Below the pieces are notes generated by a model. That model was not told where the DNA came from. It saw nothing but the letters and a program-made list of their open reading frames with translations, and did no database searches. Positions 1 to 9,181 of a stretch of 64,000 nucleotides of DNA are shown piece after piece. Source of the stretch: Riemerella anatipestifer. GTDB taxonomy: Bacteria; Bacteroidota; Bacteroidia; Flavobacteriales; Weeksellaceae. The position numbers and the translations under genes were made by a program. Positions within the stretch are counted from its first letter, which is position 1. Each line of letters opens with the position of its first letter. The stretch covers positions 211,690 to 275,689 of the forward strand of contig NZ_QXHU01000001.1 of the NCBI RefSeq assembly GCF_009663465.1. The letters run 5' to 3'.

Positions 1-1
1 T

Positions 2-1954
2 ATAGATTCAGATTTATACAAGCCTAAAAAAGTACAAGCCAGAATCTCTCAATACAAAAACAATCTCATCACCGTAAGGGCTTACTATAACAATCCTGAA
101 CTTATGGAAAACGATGCCCGAGCAAATATGAAACTCATTGGGCAAATTTATCAGAAATATGTGGAAGTTTGTTTTAAAAACGGAGCGATGGATTTTGATG
201 ACTTGCTTTTGAGAACCAACGAACTTCTCACGCGTTTCCCCGAAGTTCTTGCAAAATATCAAAACAGATTTAGATACATTTTAGTAGATGAGTATCAAGA
301 TACCAACCATTCTCAATATCTTATTGTAAAGGCGTTAGCCTCCAAATTTGAGAATATCTGTGTCGTGGGAGATGATGCCCAATCTATTTACTCTTTTAGA
401 GGAGCTAATATTCATAACATTCTGAACTTTAAAAAAGATTATCCAGATGCCGTAACGGTTTCACTAGAGCAAAACTACCGTTCTACACAGAATATTGTAA
501 ATGCTGCTAATGTGGTGATTGCTAAAAACCAGCAACAGTTCAAAAAGAATGTATTTAGTGCCAATGAAGAAGGCGAAAAACTTAAAGTTTACCGTTCACT
601 TTCAGATGCCGACGAAGCCAACTTTGTTGCCGCCAACATTTGGGAACTGCACAACTCTCAACAAAGAATGTTCAATGAGTTTGCTATTTTATATAGAACA
701 AACTCTCAAACCAGAGCTTTTGAAGATGCTTTAAGACGAAAAAATATTCCATACCGTGTCTATGGCGGATTGTCCTTTTATCAAAGGAAAGAGGTTAAAG
801 ACTTACTAGCCTATCTAAGACTTTTGGTAAACGAAAACGATGCCGAGGCACTCACAAGAATCATCAACTATCCCGTGAGAGGCATAGGCGAAACCACACA
901 AAATAAACTTATTGTTTACGCAGATGGGCAAGGGTTATCTTTAGCTCAAGTTCTATCAGATTTACCATTTCACACACCTAGATTAGGGCTTAATAATTCG
1001 GCTCTCAATAAGCTAAATGATTTTTGGCAAATGATAAAGGCATTCCAAGTGATGCTTAAAACCGAAAATGCTTATACCGTTGCAATGGAGGTAGCTAAAA
1101 GAAGTGGGCTCATCAAAAACCTAAAAGACGACCAAACTCCAGAAGGAATTTCTAGGTTAGAAAACATACAAGAATTGATGAACTCAATGCAAGGGTTCAT
1201 TGAGGAGCAGCAACAACTTGAAGAAGGTGATGCTAGTCTTTCTAACTTTTTAGAAAACATTGCCCTTTCGGCGGATACTCAAGACAAGCCAGACGGCAGT
1301 GAGGATATGGTTTCTCTGATGACGATACACCTTTCCAAAGGGCTAGAGTTTCCTGTGGTACACCTCGTGGGGTTAGAGGAAAACCTGTTCCCGAGTTTTA
1401 TGAGCAGTAGCTCCCGAGAAGAATTGGAGGAGGAGCGAAGACTCTTCTATGTAGCTTTAACTCGTGCCGAAAAACAAGCCTATCTTTCTTATGCGGTTTC
1501 TCGTTTCCAATGGGGAAAAATTACAGACTCGGAGCCGAGCAGATTTCTTAGCGAAATAGATGCTCAATATTTAGACTTCCTTAATGCAAGTATGGAAAGG
1601 CGTTTTGTAAATCATTCAGGGATTAAATCTAATATTTTTGATGATACCCCATCAGCTCCAATCACTTTTAAAAAGAAAGAACCTAAGAAAACCATCAATC
1701 GTACAGAAACGAGTTTTCAGCCCAAAGAACCTAAAAAACTAAAACCGTTAGCATCAGCTAAAATTAACAATCCTGTTGGTGGAACAACGCAAGATATACA
1801 AGTAGGCGATAGAGTAAGACACGACAGGTTTGGTATGGGAGAAGTTATTTTTATTGATGGAACTGATGCTACCAACATTAAAGCAAAAGTTCGCTTTGAA
1901 CACGAAGGCGAAAAAAACTTGATTTTAAAGTTTGCTAGACTAGAGAAGCTCTAA
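2..1954 (+). CDS. pcrA: UvrD/PcrA-type superfamily 1 DNA helicase, 5' end outside window
   Basis: ATP-dependent 3'-5' DNA helicase of the UvrD/Rep/PcrA family, acting in repair and replication restart. The frame is open from base 2, so the N-terminus with the Walker A motif lies outside the window; 650 residues are visible. Motifs seen in order: DEYQDTN (Walker B, bases 287-307), GDDAQSIYSFRG (motif III), QNYRST (motif IV), TIHLSKGLEF (motif V) and FYVALTRAEK (motif VI). The C-terminal 50 residues (VGDRVRHDRFGMGEV onward) match the Tudor-like tail typical of PcrA, which binds RNA polymerase in other bacteria. An internal ATG at 104 is not the true start because coding continues upstream of it. 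The gene ends 54 bases before polA on the same strand. Family assignment is secure; uvrD versus pcrA naming is convention. Confidence 0.93.
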   Translation: MDSDLYKPKKVQARISQYKNNLITVRAYYNNPELMENDARANMKLIGQIYQKYVEVCFKNGAMDFDDLLLRTNELLTRFPEVLAKYQNRFRYILVDEYQDTNHSQYLIVKALASKFENICVVGDDAQSIYSFRGANIHNILNFKKDYPDAVTVSLEQNYRSTQNIVNAANVVIAKNQQQFKKNVFSANEEGEKLKVYRSLSDADEANFVAANIWELHNSQQRMFNEFAILYRTNSQTRAFEDALRRKNIPYRVYGGLSFYQRKEVKDLLAYLRLLVNENDAEALTRIINYPVRGIGETTQNKLIVYADGQGLSLAQVLSDLPFHTPRLGLNNSALNKLNDFWQMIKAFQVMLKTENAYTVAMEVAKRSGLIKNLKDDQTPEGISRLENIQELMNSMQGFIEEQQQLEEGDASLSNFLENIALSADTQDKPDGSEDMVSLMTIHLSKGLEFPVVHLVGLEENLFPSFMSSSSREELEEERRLFYVALTRAEKQAYLSYAVSRFQWGKITDSEPSRFLSEIDAQYLDFLNASMERRFVNHSGIKSNIFDDTPSAPITFKKKEPKKTINRTETSFQPKEPKKLKPLASAKINNPVGGTTQDIQVGDRVRHDRFGMGEVIFIDGTDATNIKAKVRFEHEGEKNLILKFARLEKL

Positions 1955-1996
1955 GATTTAGTAGGAAATCTCAACTATTAGAAAAAAGATTTTGTT

Positions 1997-2004
1997 TATC
2001 TTTG
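1997..2004 (+). promoter_or_regulatory. -7 promoter element for polA
   Basis: TATCTTTG matches the Bacteroidota -7 consensus TAnnTTTG. It ends only 4 nt before the polA ATG, which predicts a transcript starting at or next to the start codon. No clear TTG -33 element at the usual 17-23 nt spacing. Confidence 0.6.
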
Positions 2005-2008
2005 CTCT

Positions 2009-4816
2009 ATGACTGAGAACACCGATAAAAAACTGTATCTTGTAGATGCCTACGCAATGATTTTTAGAGGCTACTATGCCTTTATCAGAAATCCTAGACT
2101 TACCACTGGTGGATTAGACACTTCCGCTATCTATGGTTTTACGAACTTTCTTATTGAGTTAATTAAAAAGGAACGCCCTACGCATTTGGCAGTCGTTTTT
2201 GATGTGGGAAGGCAAAATGTAAGACACGAAGATTTTTCTGACTATAAAGCCAACAGAGCCGAAACTCCAGAGGCTATAAAAATTGCGGTGCCTTACATTC
2301 ATCGTATTTTAAAGGCAATGCATATCCCAATTTTAGGAGTAGAGGGCTACGAGGCAGATGATGTTATAGGTACTATTGCAGGCAAGGCAGAGAAGCAAGG
2401 TTACGAGGTGTTTATGGTAACGCCAGATAAAGATTTTGCACAACTCGTTACAGAGCATATAAAAATCTATAAACCAGGATTAAAAGGTGGCGATGTTGAA
2501 ATCTTAGGTGTAAAGGAAGTTTTAGAAAAATACGAAATAGAAAACCCTAAGCAGATTATAGATTATCTAGGAATGATGGGTGATTCGGTGGATAATATCC
2601 CTGGGCTTGAAGGAGTGGGAGAGAAGACTGCAAAAAAATTCATCAAGGAGTATGGCTCTATGGAAAATCTTCTAGCCAATACTCATCAGCTTAAAGGTAA
2701 ATTAAAAGAAAAGGTGGAAGCCTCTGCAGAGCGTGGTCTAATGTCAAAAAAACTAGCCACCATACTTTGTGATGCTCCCATAGAGTTTCATCAAGAGGAA
2801 TACGATTTAGAAACACCTAACTTTGAAGAGGTAAAACAAATTTTTGAAGAGATAGAATTCCGAAGATTGTACGAAAATCTTTACAAAGCCTTCTCTACTG
2901 AAAAATCAGTAGAGGAAAAAAAATCGGATAAAGATTCTGTTCAGTCGCCAGTACAGTTAGATTTATTTTCAGATTTTGAAGCGTTAGAACAGGCTACAAC
3001 TACCAAACATACTATAGAAGACCGAGAGCACCTCTACCAATATATAAATACAGAGAAAGGTCAGCTTTTGCTCTTACAAAATCTATTGAAACAAAAAGCG
3101 GTTTGTTTTGATACAGAAACCACCTCTTTAGATGAGATGGAAGCAGAACTTATAGGCATTAGTTTTAGTTATAAAAAAGGCTTGGCTTATTATGTTCCAA
3201 TCCCTGAAAATAGAGCGGAGGCACAAGTTATTGTAGAGCGTTTTCGTCCGTTTTTTGAAAAAGAAAGCATCTTAAAAATTGCTCATAATTTAAAATACGA
3301 CTACAAAGTTCTCCTAAACTACGACATAGAGGTTAAAGGCAATTTATTTGACACAATGATTGCTCACTACCTGCTCAATCCCGATGGCAGACACGGTATG
3401 GACTACCTTTCGGAAATGTACCTTAACTATAAGCCTATAGCATTAGAAACTTTAATTGGCAAAAAAGGAAAAGGGCAAAAAACATTACGAGAAATTGACC
3501 TGCCAACACAAACACAATACGCCGCAGAAGATGCAGATATTACCTTTCAGTTGTACGAAATTTTTTCGCCTCAACTAAAAAAAGAAGAGGTAGAAGAGGT
3601 GTTTTATAAGATAGAAATGCCTTTAGTCAAGGTCTTAGCTAAAATGGAACTTGCTGGTGTAGCTTTGGATAAAGAATGGCTAAAAGATGAAAGTATTAGC
3701 TTGGAGCAAGATTTAAAGATTTTAGAAGGACAAATATTTGAACAGGCGGGAGAAGAGTTTAATATTAACTCTCCTAAACAGTTAGGGGATATACTATTTG
3801 AAAAATTAAAATTAGACCCTAAAGCTAAGAAGACGAAAACAGGACAGTATTCCACTTCGGAAGATGTTTTACAAAAACTTTCTCATAAACACGAGATTAT
3901 CAAGTTAATTTTGGAATATCGCCAATTACAAAAGCTAAAATCTACTTATATAGATGCTTTGCCAAATCAAATCAGTCCAATAGATGGCAGGGTACATACC
4001 AGCTTTGCCCAAACGGTAGCCGCTACAGGAAGACTGGCTAGTAATAATCCTAATTTACAGAATATCCCTATAAGAACGGAACGAGGACAACAGGTGAGAG
4101 GTGCTTTTGTAGCTTCCAAAGGGTCTAAAATTGTTTCAGCCGACTATTCTCAAATAGAGCTTCGTCTTATTGCAGAAATTTCTGGAGAGGAAACAATGAT
4201 AAAGGCATTTCAGGAAGGACAAGATATTCACGCTTCTACGGCTTCCAAATTATTCGATGTTCCTTTGAATGAAGTGTCTAAGATTCAAAGAAGCCAAGCT
4301 AAAACGGTTAATTTTGGTATTATTTATGGGCAAAGCGCTTTCGCTTTAGCAGACCAAACAGGTCTTTCTAGAACTGATGCCAAACAGCTTATAGATTCCT
4401 ACTACGAAACTTATCCAAAGCTAAAAGCCTTTATGATAGAGCAAGTTCAAATGGCTAGAAAGAAAGGCTATGTGGAAACTATAATGGGAAGAAAAAGACA
4501 CCTTAAAGATATAAACTCTAACAATTTTGTAGTGAGAGGACACGCAGAAAGAAATGCCGTAAACGCCCCAATACAAGGTAGTGCAGCCGATATTATAAAA
4601 TTGGCAATGATAAAAATAGATTCTGAAATAAAAGCCCAAGGATTAAAAACCAAAATGCTTTTGCAGGTACACGATGAATTGGTATTTGAGGTCCCCAATG
4701 AAGAGATAGAGGTTGCAACTACTTTAATAAAACAAGAAATGGAAACAGCTTATTCCACCAAAGTACCATTACTTACAGAGGTTGGGGTAGGAGATAATTG
4801 GCTAGAAGCGCATTGA
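2009..4816 (+). CDS. polA: DNA polymerase I
   Basis: Replication and repair polymerase of 935 residues, normal length. Three domains are visible: 5'-3' exonuclease/flap nuclease (about residues 8-300, with ADD at 116-118 and the HhH segment GLEGVGEKTAKKF), 3'-5' proofreading exonuclease (about 340-530) and polymerase (about 560-935). The proofreading site appears intact: DTE at 368-370, HNLKYD near 426-431 and YAAED at 504-508, unlike many bacterial enzymes that have lost it. Polymerase motifs: DYSQIELR (712-719), RSQAKTVNFGIIYG (761-774) and HDE at 888-890. The ATG at 2009 lies 4 nt behind a -7 element, so translation is probably from a leaderless mRNA. Likely monocistronic. Confidence 0.97.
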   Translation: MTENTDKKLYLVDAYAMIFRGYYAFIRNPRLTTGGLDTSAIYGFTNFLIELIKKERPTHLAVVFDVGRQNVRHEDFSDYKANRAETPEAIKIAVPYIHRILKAMHIPILGVEGYEADDVIGTIAGKAEKQGYEVFMVTPDKDFAQLVTEHIKIYKPGLKGGDVEILGVKEVLEKYEIENPKQIIDYLGMMGDSVDNIPGLEGVGEKTAKKFIKEYGSMENLLANTHQLKGKLKEKVEASAERGLMSKKLATILCDAPIEFHQEEYDLETPNFEEVKQIFEEIEFRRLYENLYKAFSTEKSVEEKKSDKDSVQSPVQLDLFSDFEALEQATTTKHTIEDREHLYQYINTEKGQLLLLQNLLKQKAVCFDTETTSLDEMEAELIGISFSYKKGLAYYVPIPENRAEAQVIVERFRPFFEKESILKIAHNLKYDYKVLLNYDIEVKGNLFDTMIAHYLLNPDGRHGMDYLSEMYLNYKPIALETLIGKKGKGQKTLREIDLPTQTQYAAEDADITFQLYEIFSPQLKKEEVEEVFYKIEMPLVKVLAKMELAGVALDKEWLKDESISLEQDLKILEGQIFEQAGEEFNINSPKQLGDILFEKLKLDPKAKKTKTGQYSTSEDVLQKLSHKHEIIKLILEYRQLQKLKSTYIDALPNQISPIDGRVHTSFAQTVAATGRLASNNPNLQNIPIRTERGQQVRGAFVASKGSKIVSADYSQIELRLIAEISGEETMIKAFQEGQDIHASTASKLFDVPLNEVSKIQRSQAKTVNFGIIYGQSAFALADQTGLSRTDAKQLIDSYYETYPKLKAFMIEQVQMARKKGYVETIMGRKRHLKDINSNNFVVRGHAERNAVNAPIQGSAADIIKLAMIKIDSEIKAQGLKTKMLLQVHDELVFEVPNEEIEVATTLIKQEMETAYSTKVPLLTEVGVGDNWLEAH

Positions 4817-4836
4817 TACGAACTGATAAAAATTAT

Positions 4837-4866
4837 TTGCTTAATAAGAAATTAAAATTATCTTTG
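4837..4866 (+). promoter_or_regulatory. Promoter for outer-membrane barrel gene
   Basis: TTG at 4837-4839, 19 nt spacer, then TATCTTTG at 4859-4866: a near-ideal Bacteroidota housekeeping promoter, about 30 nt before the ATG at 4897. Confidence 0.75.
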
Positions 4867-4896
4867 CACGATATAAATAATTAAATTTTAGTGAAA

Positions 4897-5601
4897 ATGA
4901 AAAAAGTTTTATTAGCTGGTGCGATTGCACTTTTCGGAGGGTTAAATGCTCAAGTTAAATACGGTTTGAAGGCTGGTTACAACTTATCTAATGTAAGTCT
5001 AAGCACTCCAGCAACTAGTGTTAAAATACTTCTAGGTAATAAGTCTGGATTTAATGCAGGTGGTTTTGTGGAATATGGTTTTGGAAAGAACCTTAGTTTA
5101 CAAGGTGAAGTTCTTTATAGCAATGTAGGTGCTAAATTAACGGTTGATATTAATAAAATTAAAACGGCTCAAGTAGGGGAACTTTTAGATGCTGACTTTT
5201 CTAGTGCAGACATAGCAAAAGTGAAGAAAGCTTCGGCTACAATTTCAATGAATCAGATAGCAGTGCCTGTTTCTTTAAAATATTCATTTGATAAATTTTC
5301 TGTATTAGGAGGTTTTTCAGTTAATTTCAATGCTGGAGTAAGTACTAAAATTGAAGCTGACGGAGCAGATGTTAAAAAGACTATTGAGGCTGATAGCGAA
5401 ATCAAATTAGACGATACAATAAAATCAGAGTTAGCAGCTACAAACTTTGGGTTACATTTGGGGGCCGAATATATGTTTACCAAGAATGTGTTTATAGATG
5501 CAAGATATAACTGTGGTGTATCTTCGCTTAATAAAAACTATACAGATTTTGCGAAACTTAGACAAAGATACTTCCAAATTGGCTTAGGATATAAGTTCTA
5601 A
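4897..5601 (+). CDS. Outer-membrane beta-barrel protein, PorT-like family
   Basis: Predicted outer-membrane beta-barrel protein, about 234 residues. The N-terminus is a signal peptide (MKKVLLAGAIALFGGLNAQ) cleaved after NAQ, followed by KYGLKAGYNLSNV, the typical first strand of the flavobacterial porin-family barrels (outer membrane protein beta-barrel domain). Alternating hydrophobic strands continue to a C-terminal aromatic end (YFQIGLGYKF), the usual signal for outer-membrane insertion. I prefer the ATG at 4897 over an in-frame GTG at 4891 because it gives a standard Met-Lys-Lys signal peptide. A good promoter lies just upstream and a terminator just downstream. The role is unknown; members are abundant surface proteins. 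A second barrel gene follows at 5678. Confidence 0.85.
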   Translation: MKKVLLAGAIALFGGLNAQVKYGLKAGYNLSNVSLSTPATSVKILLGNKSGFNAGGFVEYGFGKNLSLQGEVLYSNVGAKLTVDINKIKTAQVGELLDADFSSADIAKVKKASATISMNQIAVPVSLKYSFDKFSVLGGFSVNFNAGVSTKIEADGADVKKTIEADSEIKLDDTIKSELAATNFGLHLGAEYMFTKNVFIDARYNCGVSSLNKNYTDFAKLRQRYFQIGLGYKF

Positions 5602-5629
5602 TTTTGTAGTTATATCTAAATAGTTTTAG

Positions 5630-5658
5630 GGTTGCCTTTTTACTGAGGCAACCTTTTT
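5630..5658 (+). terminator. Rho-independent terminator
   Basis: Stem GGTTGCC (5630-5636) / GGCAACC (5647-5653) followed by five T. It separates the two barrel genes; the downstream gene starts only 20 nt later, so some read-through is likely. Confidence 0.75.
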
Positions 5659-5677
5659 ACTCTTTATAAGTTCTGTA

Positions 5678-6358
5678 ATGAGATTGCTTATTATTTTATT
5701 GTTTAGTTGTACACTCAATACCCAAATTTCGGAACAAAACAGAAATCTTGTTGCAGGAGTTAGTCTTTCTAATATATCTGTTAATTTTGATGGTGCAACC
5801 TCTTTAAAATTAATTTCAGGAAGAAAGTTGGGATATTTTATTGGATTTACCAAAAACTACAATATATCTGACAAATATTTTTTAGACGCTAGAATCAAAT
5901 TTTCTGAAACAGGAGGTACAGTAAAAAATTCTACTTATTTTATTAAAACTAAATTTCCTAATGATTTAGAAAAATACCGCAATGCATTACTCAAAATTGC
6001 TGTTTACCAAATTGCAATAGAAACCAATATAGGAATACAGACTAATCGTGTTAGGATTTATGGAGGGTTGCAACCGTCATTGATTATATTTGGAAGATAT
6101 AAAGAGAACTATCTAAAATCTATTGAAGGAAAACCATCTGAAGAAGGTAAGGATATTAAAACTAATGAAATAAAGAATAATATCAATTTATTCAATATAA
6201 AGGCTCAAACAGGAATAACGGTTAATGTATCCAAAAACTATTTTATAGATATGAGTTATCACTTTGGACTACATAAAGTAGCTTCCATAAATACATTTAA
6301 TAATTCTTTAAACTTTAATCAATCTATAATTCAAATAGGAGGAGGTGTTTATTTTTAG
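5678..6358 (+). CDS. Outer-membrane beta-barrel protein, divergent paralogue
   Basis: Predicted 226-residue outer-membrane barrel protein. It starts with a short hydrophobic leader (MRLLIILLFSCTLNTQ) and has the same plan as its upstream neighbour: a GVSLSNISVNF first strand, alternating strands, and an aromatic C-terminus (QIGGGVYF). Sequence similarity to the neighbour is visible in the first strand and in the segment with FIDMSYHFGLHK versus FIDARYNCGVSS. It is more AT-rich and more divergent than the first copy, suggesting an old tandem duplication followed by divergence. No independent promoter is evident after the preceding terminator, so expression may depend on read-through. Function unknown. 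Confidence 0.7.
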   Translation: MRLLIILLFSCTLNTQISEQNRNLVAGVSLSNISVNFDGATSLKLISGRKLGYFIGFTKNYNISDKYFLDARIKFSETGGTVKNSTYFIKTKFPNDLEKYRNALLKIAVYQIAIETNIGIQTNRVRIYGGLQPSLIIFGRYKENYLKSIEGKPSEEGKDIKTNEIKNNINLFNIKAQTGITVNVSKNYFIDMSYHFGLHKVASINTFNNSLNFNQSIIQIGGGVYF

Positions 6359-6367
6359 AGGAATCTT

Positions 6368-6375
6368 TATATTTG
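6368..6375 (+). promoter_or_regulatory. -7 promoter element for glycosyltransferase gene
   Basis: TATATTTG fits TAnnTTTG and sits 26 nt before the TTG start codon at 6402. No convincing -33 element. Confidence 0.5.
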
Positions 6376-6401
6376 CTAAGAATTTTTATAGTTAAACCAA
6401 T

Positions 6402-7247
6402 TTGAGATTCCTTATCATCATACCAGCACATAATGAAGAAGATAGTATTTTGCTATGTCTAAACTCTTTAGCAAAACAGGCTTATCAAAATTTTGACTGC
6501 ATTGTTGTAAATGATGGCTCTACGGATAAAACAAAAGAATTAGTAGAAAATTTTATTAAAAAAAATACTTCTTTTAAACTCAAAAATTTAGACGCTTCTT
6601 TTCATCAACCTGGAGCAAAGGTCGTCCAAACTTTTTATCAAGGTTTAGAGGAAGTTTCTTTAGCTGATTTTGATGTTATTTGTAAATTTGATGCTGATGT
6701 TATTTTTCCGCCGCAGTATTTAGAAAACATCAATAAAATCTATACAGAAAATCCTAAAGCAGGTATGGTCTCTGGGCTGGTGTACATTCAAAACGATAAG
6801 GGAGAATGGGTTTATGAAAATTTATCCTCAAGAAATCACATCAGAGGTCCTATAAAATCTTACCGAAAGGACTGTTTTCTCGCAATGAATGGACTTCGCT
6901 CTGTATTGGGTTGGGATAATATAGATGTAATGCTAACTCAAATGAATGGCTATGAAGTAGCTACTATTAAAAATATTTGGGTAAAACACTTAAGACCCAC
7001 AGCTTATAAGTACAAATCTCAAAAAGCTGAAAAGTTGGGAGAATATTTTTACAATATCGGACTTAATTTGCCTTTAGCAATAATATCATCTGCGAAGTCG
7101 TCTTTTAAAAATCGTTCTTTTTCAGAATTTTTTATAACGATGAAGAGTTTTCTATCCCAAAATGAGCCCTTACAATTAACTCAGGAAGAAATTAAATTCA
7201 TCAGAAAGTTGAGAAATCCTCTACAAAAAATATTTAACAGACAATAA
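6402..7247 (+). CDS. Family 2 glycosyltransferase
   Basis: Cytoplasmic or membrane-associated transferase of the GT-A fold, 281 residues. RFLIIIPAHNEEDS is the nucleotide-binding first strand, followed by VVNDGSTDKT and the DAD metal-binding motif at residues 97-99 (KFDADVIFPPQYL). There is no transmembrane segment. The start must be TTG at 6402: it gives MRFLIIIPAHNEE with the complete first beta strand, and no in-frame ATG exists until deep inside the domain. A TAnnTTTG element lies 26 nt upstream. Donor and acceptor cannot be told from sequence; the product is probably a surface glycan, since flavobacteria carry many such genes. The gene ends 18 nt before the phoH-like gene, so the two may be cotranscribed. 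Confidence 0.85.
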   Translation: MRFLIIIPAHNEEDSILLCLNSLAKQAYQNFDCIVVNDGSTDKTKELVENFIKKNTSFKLKNLDASFHQPGAKVVQTFYQGLEEVSLADFDVICKFDADVIFPPQYLENINKIYTENPKAGMVSGLVYIQNDKGEWVYENLSSRNHIRGPIKSYRKDCFLAMNGLRSVLGWDNIDVMLTQMNGYEVATIKNIWVKHLRPTAYKYKSQKAEKLGEYFYNIGLNLPLAIISSAKSSFKNRSFSEFFITMKSFLSQNEPLQLTQEEIKFIRKLRNPLQKIFNRQ

Positions 7248-7265
7248 ATCTATCACTTAGTATAT

Positions 7266-8219
7266 ATGGAATTAACTTACGAAATTTCAGGAATAGAAAT
7301 TAAAACCTTTTACGGAGTTCAAAATCAGTTTTTTAATCTGATAAAATCTTCATTTCCTACCCTTAAAATAACAGGGAGAGACCATTTTATATTTGCTATG
7401 GGAAATCCCGAAACTTTGGAGGTTTTAAAAGAAAAATTGGACGATATTGTAAAATTTATCACTAAACATAATACTATTACCATTAAAGATGTAGAAAGTA
7501 TTTTGATGATAAAAGATGAAAAAGAAAAACAACTGGTCTTTGATCAAGATATTATCGTGAAAGGAGTTCAAGGGAAAATCATTAAAGCTAAAACCACTAA
7601 CCTCAAAAAACTTGTAAAGGAAACCGAAACAAAAGATATGGTATTTGCCATAGGTCCTGCGGGAACAGGAAAAACTTATACCAGCGTAGCTTTAGCGGTA
7701 AGAGCTTTAAAGGAAAAACAAGTAAGACGAATTATCCTCACACGCCCTGCGGTGGAAGCAGGGGAGAGTCTTGGTTTTCTACCTGGAGATTTAAAGGAGA
7801 AGCTAGACCCATATCTACAACCGCTTTATGATGCTTTGCGAGATATGATACCACACGAAAAGCTAGAAGGATTTATTGAAAAAAAAGTGATAGAAGTAGC
7901 TCCATTAGCTTTTATGAGAGGGCGAACTTTGGACGATGCTTTTGTAATTTTAGACGAAGCACAAAATACAACTCATGCCCAAATGAAAATGTTTTTAACA
8001 AGAATGGGAATGAATGCTAAATTTATAATCACAGGTGACCCTACACAAGTAGATTTACCATACAAGCAAAAATCGGGATTGAAAGAGGCTATGCATATCC
8101 TAGAAAATATTAAGGAAATAGGTTTTGTATATCTCAATGAAGCTGACGTAGTAAGGCACCCTGTAGTTAAAAAGATAATTTCTGCTTATAATGAGGAAGA
8201 AAAAAAGACAAAGCAATAG
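7266..8219 (+). CDS. phoH: PhoH-like ATPase
   Basis: Predicted ATPase of 317 residues, usual length for the PhoH/YbeZ family. Walker A GPAGTGKT is at 130-137 and Walker B VILDEAQN at 227-234; LTRPAVEAGESLGFLPGD and TGDPTQVDLP are further family signatures. The N-terminal 110 residues form the KH-like/RNA-binding part found in YbeZ-type members. In other bacteria the protein works with YbeY in rRNA and RNA metabolism; no ybeY is in this window. A bidirectional terminator follows. Symbol phoH is by family; ybeZ would serve equally. Confidence 0.92.
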   Translation: MELTYEISGIEIKTFYGVQNQFFNLIKSSFPTLKITGRDHFIFAMGNPETLEVLKEKLDDIVKFITKHNTITIKDVESILMIKDEKEKQLVFDQDIIVKGVQGKIIKAKTTNLKKLVKETETKDMVFAIGPAGTGKTYTSVALAVRALKEKQVRRIILTRPAVEAGESLGFLPGDLKEKLDPYLQPLYDALRDMIPHEKLEGFIEKKVIEVAPLAFMRGRTLDDAFVILDEAQNTTHAQMKMFLTRMGMNAKFIITGDPTQVDLPYKQKSGLKEAMHILENIKEIGFVYLNEADVVRHPVVKKIISAYNEEEKKTKQ

Positions 8220-8241
8220 AAACTAGAACTTCATAAAAAAT

Positions 8242-8272
8242 AAAAGCCGTCTCAATTTCTGAAGCGGCTTTT
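8242..8272. terminator. Bidirectional terminator between phoH and era
   Basis: AAAAGCCG (8242-8249) pairs with CGGCTTTT (8265-8272); A/T tails on both sides serve the converging phoH (+) and era (-) transcripts. Confidence 0.75.
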
Positions 8273-8282
8273 AAATTTAAAT

Positions 8283-9158
8283 TTATCTATAACCAAAACT
8301 CTTTAAATCTCTTTCATTTTTACGCCAATCTTTTCTAACTTTTACAAAAAGATTAAGGTGGATTTTTTTATCAAAAAACTTTTCTAAATCAAGTCTTGCC
8401 TGTGTGCCTACCTTTTTTATAGCTTCGCCTTTGTGTCCTATTAAAATACCTTTTTGGCTATCTCTTTCCACATAGATGATAGAGTCTATAAAAATAATGC
8501 CTTCTTTTTCTTTAAACATTTCTGTAACCACCTCTACAGAGTAAGGAATTTCTTTTTCATAATTGAGCAAGATTTTTTCTCTAATGGCTTCATTTACAAA
8601 AAAACGTTCAGATTTATCCGTAAATTGTTCCTTATCGTAATATGGTGGATTTTCAGGAAGTAAAGATTTCAGTTTCGGTAAAATAATATCTGTATTAAAT
8701 CCTTCTAGTGCAGATATAGGCAGTATTTCCGCCTTAGGTATTTGTTCGTGCCAAAAATGCATTGATTTCTCTAATTCCTCTTGATTGGTTTGGTCTATCT
8801 TATTGATAAGGATAAGTACAGGAACAGGAATTTTATTCAACTTTTCTACAAGAAATTCTGAAGGAGCCTCTTTGTCTGTTACATCTATTATAAAAAGAAA
8901 GACATCTGCATCTTGTAGAGAATCTTTCACAAAATCCATCATCTTTTCCTGAAGTCCATATTTTGGGTCTAACACTCCTGGAGTATCGGAAAAAACAATT
9001 TGCAAATCAGGCTCATTATAAATCCCGAATATTCTATGTCTTGTGGTTTGAGCTTTTTTAGTTACTATCGCTAGTTTCTCTCCCATCAATTGATTAAGAA
9101 GAGTGGATTTACCTGCATTGGGTTTTCCTACGATATTTACGAATCCTGCTTTGTGCAT
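8283..9158 (-). CDS. era: GTPase Era
   Basis: Essential GTPase that binds the 3' end of 16S rRNA and helps assemble the 30S subunit; 291 residues, normal length. G1 GKPNAGKST (11-19), G2 threonines at 38-39, G3 DTPG (58-61), G4 NKID (119-122), then a C-terminal KH domain with the GHKG loop at 241-244. The gene starts 23 nt after the hisS stop on the same strand, so hisS-era is probably an operon read from the hisS promoter. Convergent with phoH. Confidence 0.96.
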   Translation of the reverse strand: MHKAGFVNIVGKPNAGKSTLLNQLMGEKLAIVTKKAQTTRHRIFGIYNEPDLQIVFSDTPGVLDPKYGLQEKMMDFVKDSLQDADVFLFIIDVTDKEAPSEFLVEKLNKIPVPVLILINKIDQTNQEELEKSMHFWHEQIPKAEILPISALEGFNTDIILPKLKSLLPENPPYYDKEQFTDKSERFFVNEAIREKILLNYEKEIPYSVEVVTEMFKEKEGIIFIDSIIYVERDSQKGILIGHKGEAIKKVGTQARLDLEKFFDKKIHLNLFVKVRKDWRKNERDLKSFGYR

Positions 9159-9181
9159 ATGTTAATTTTAACCTATTTGTT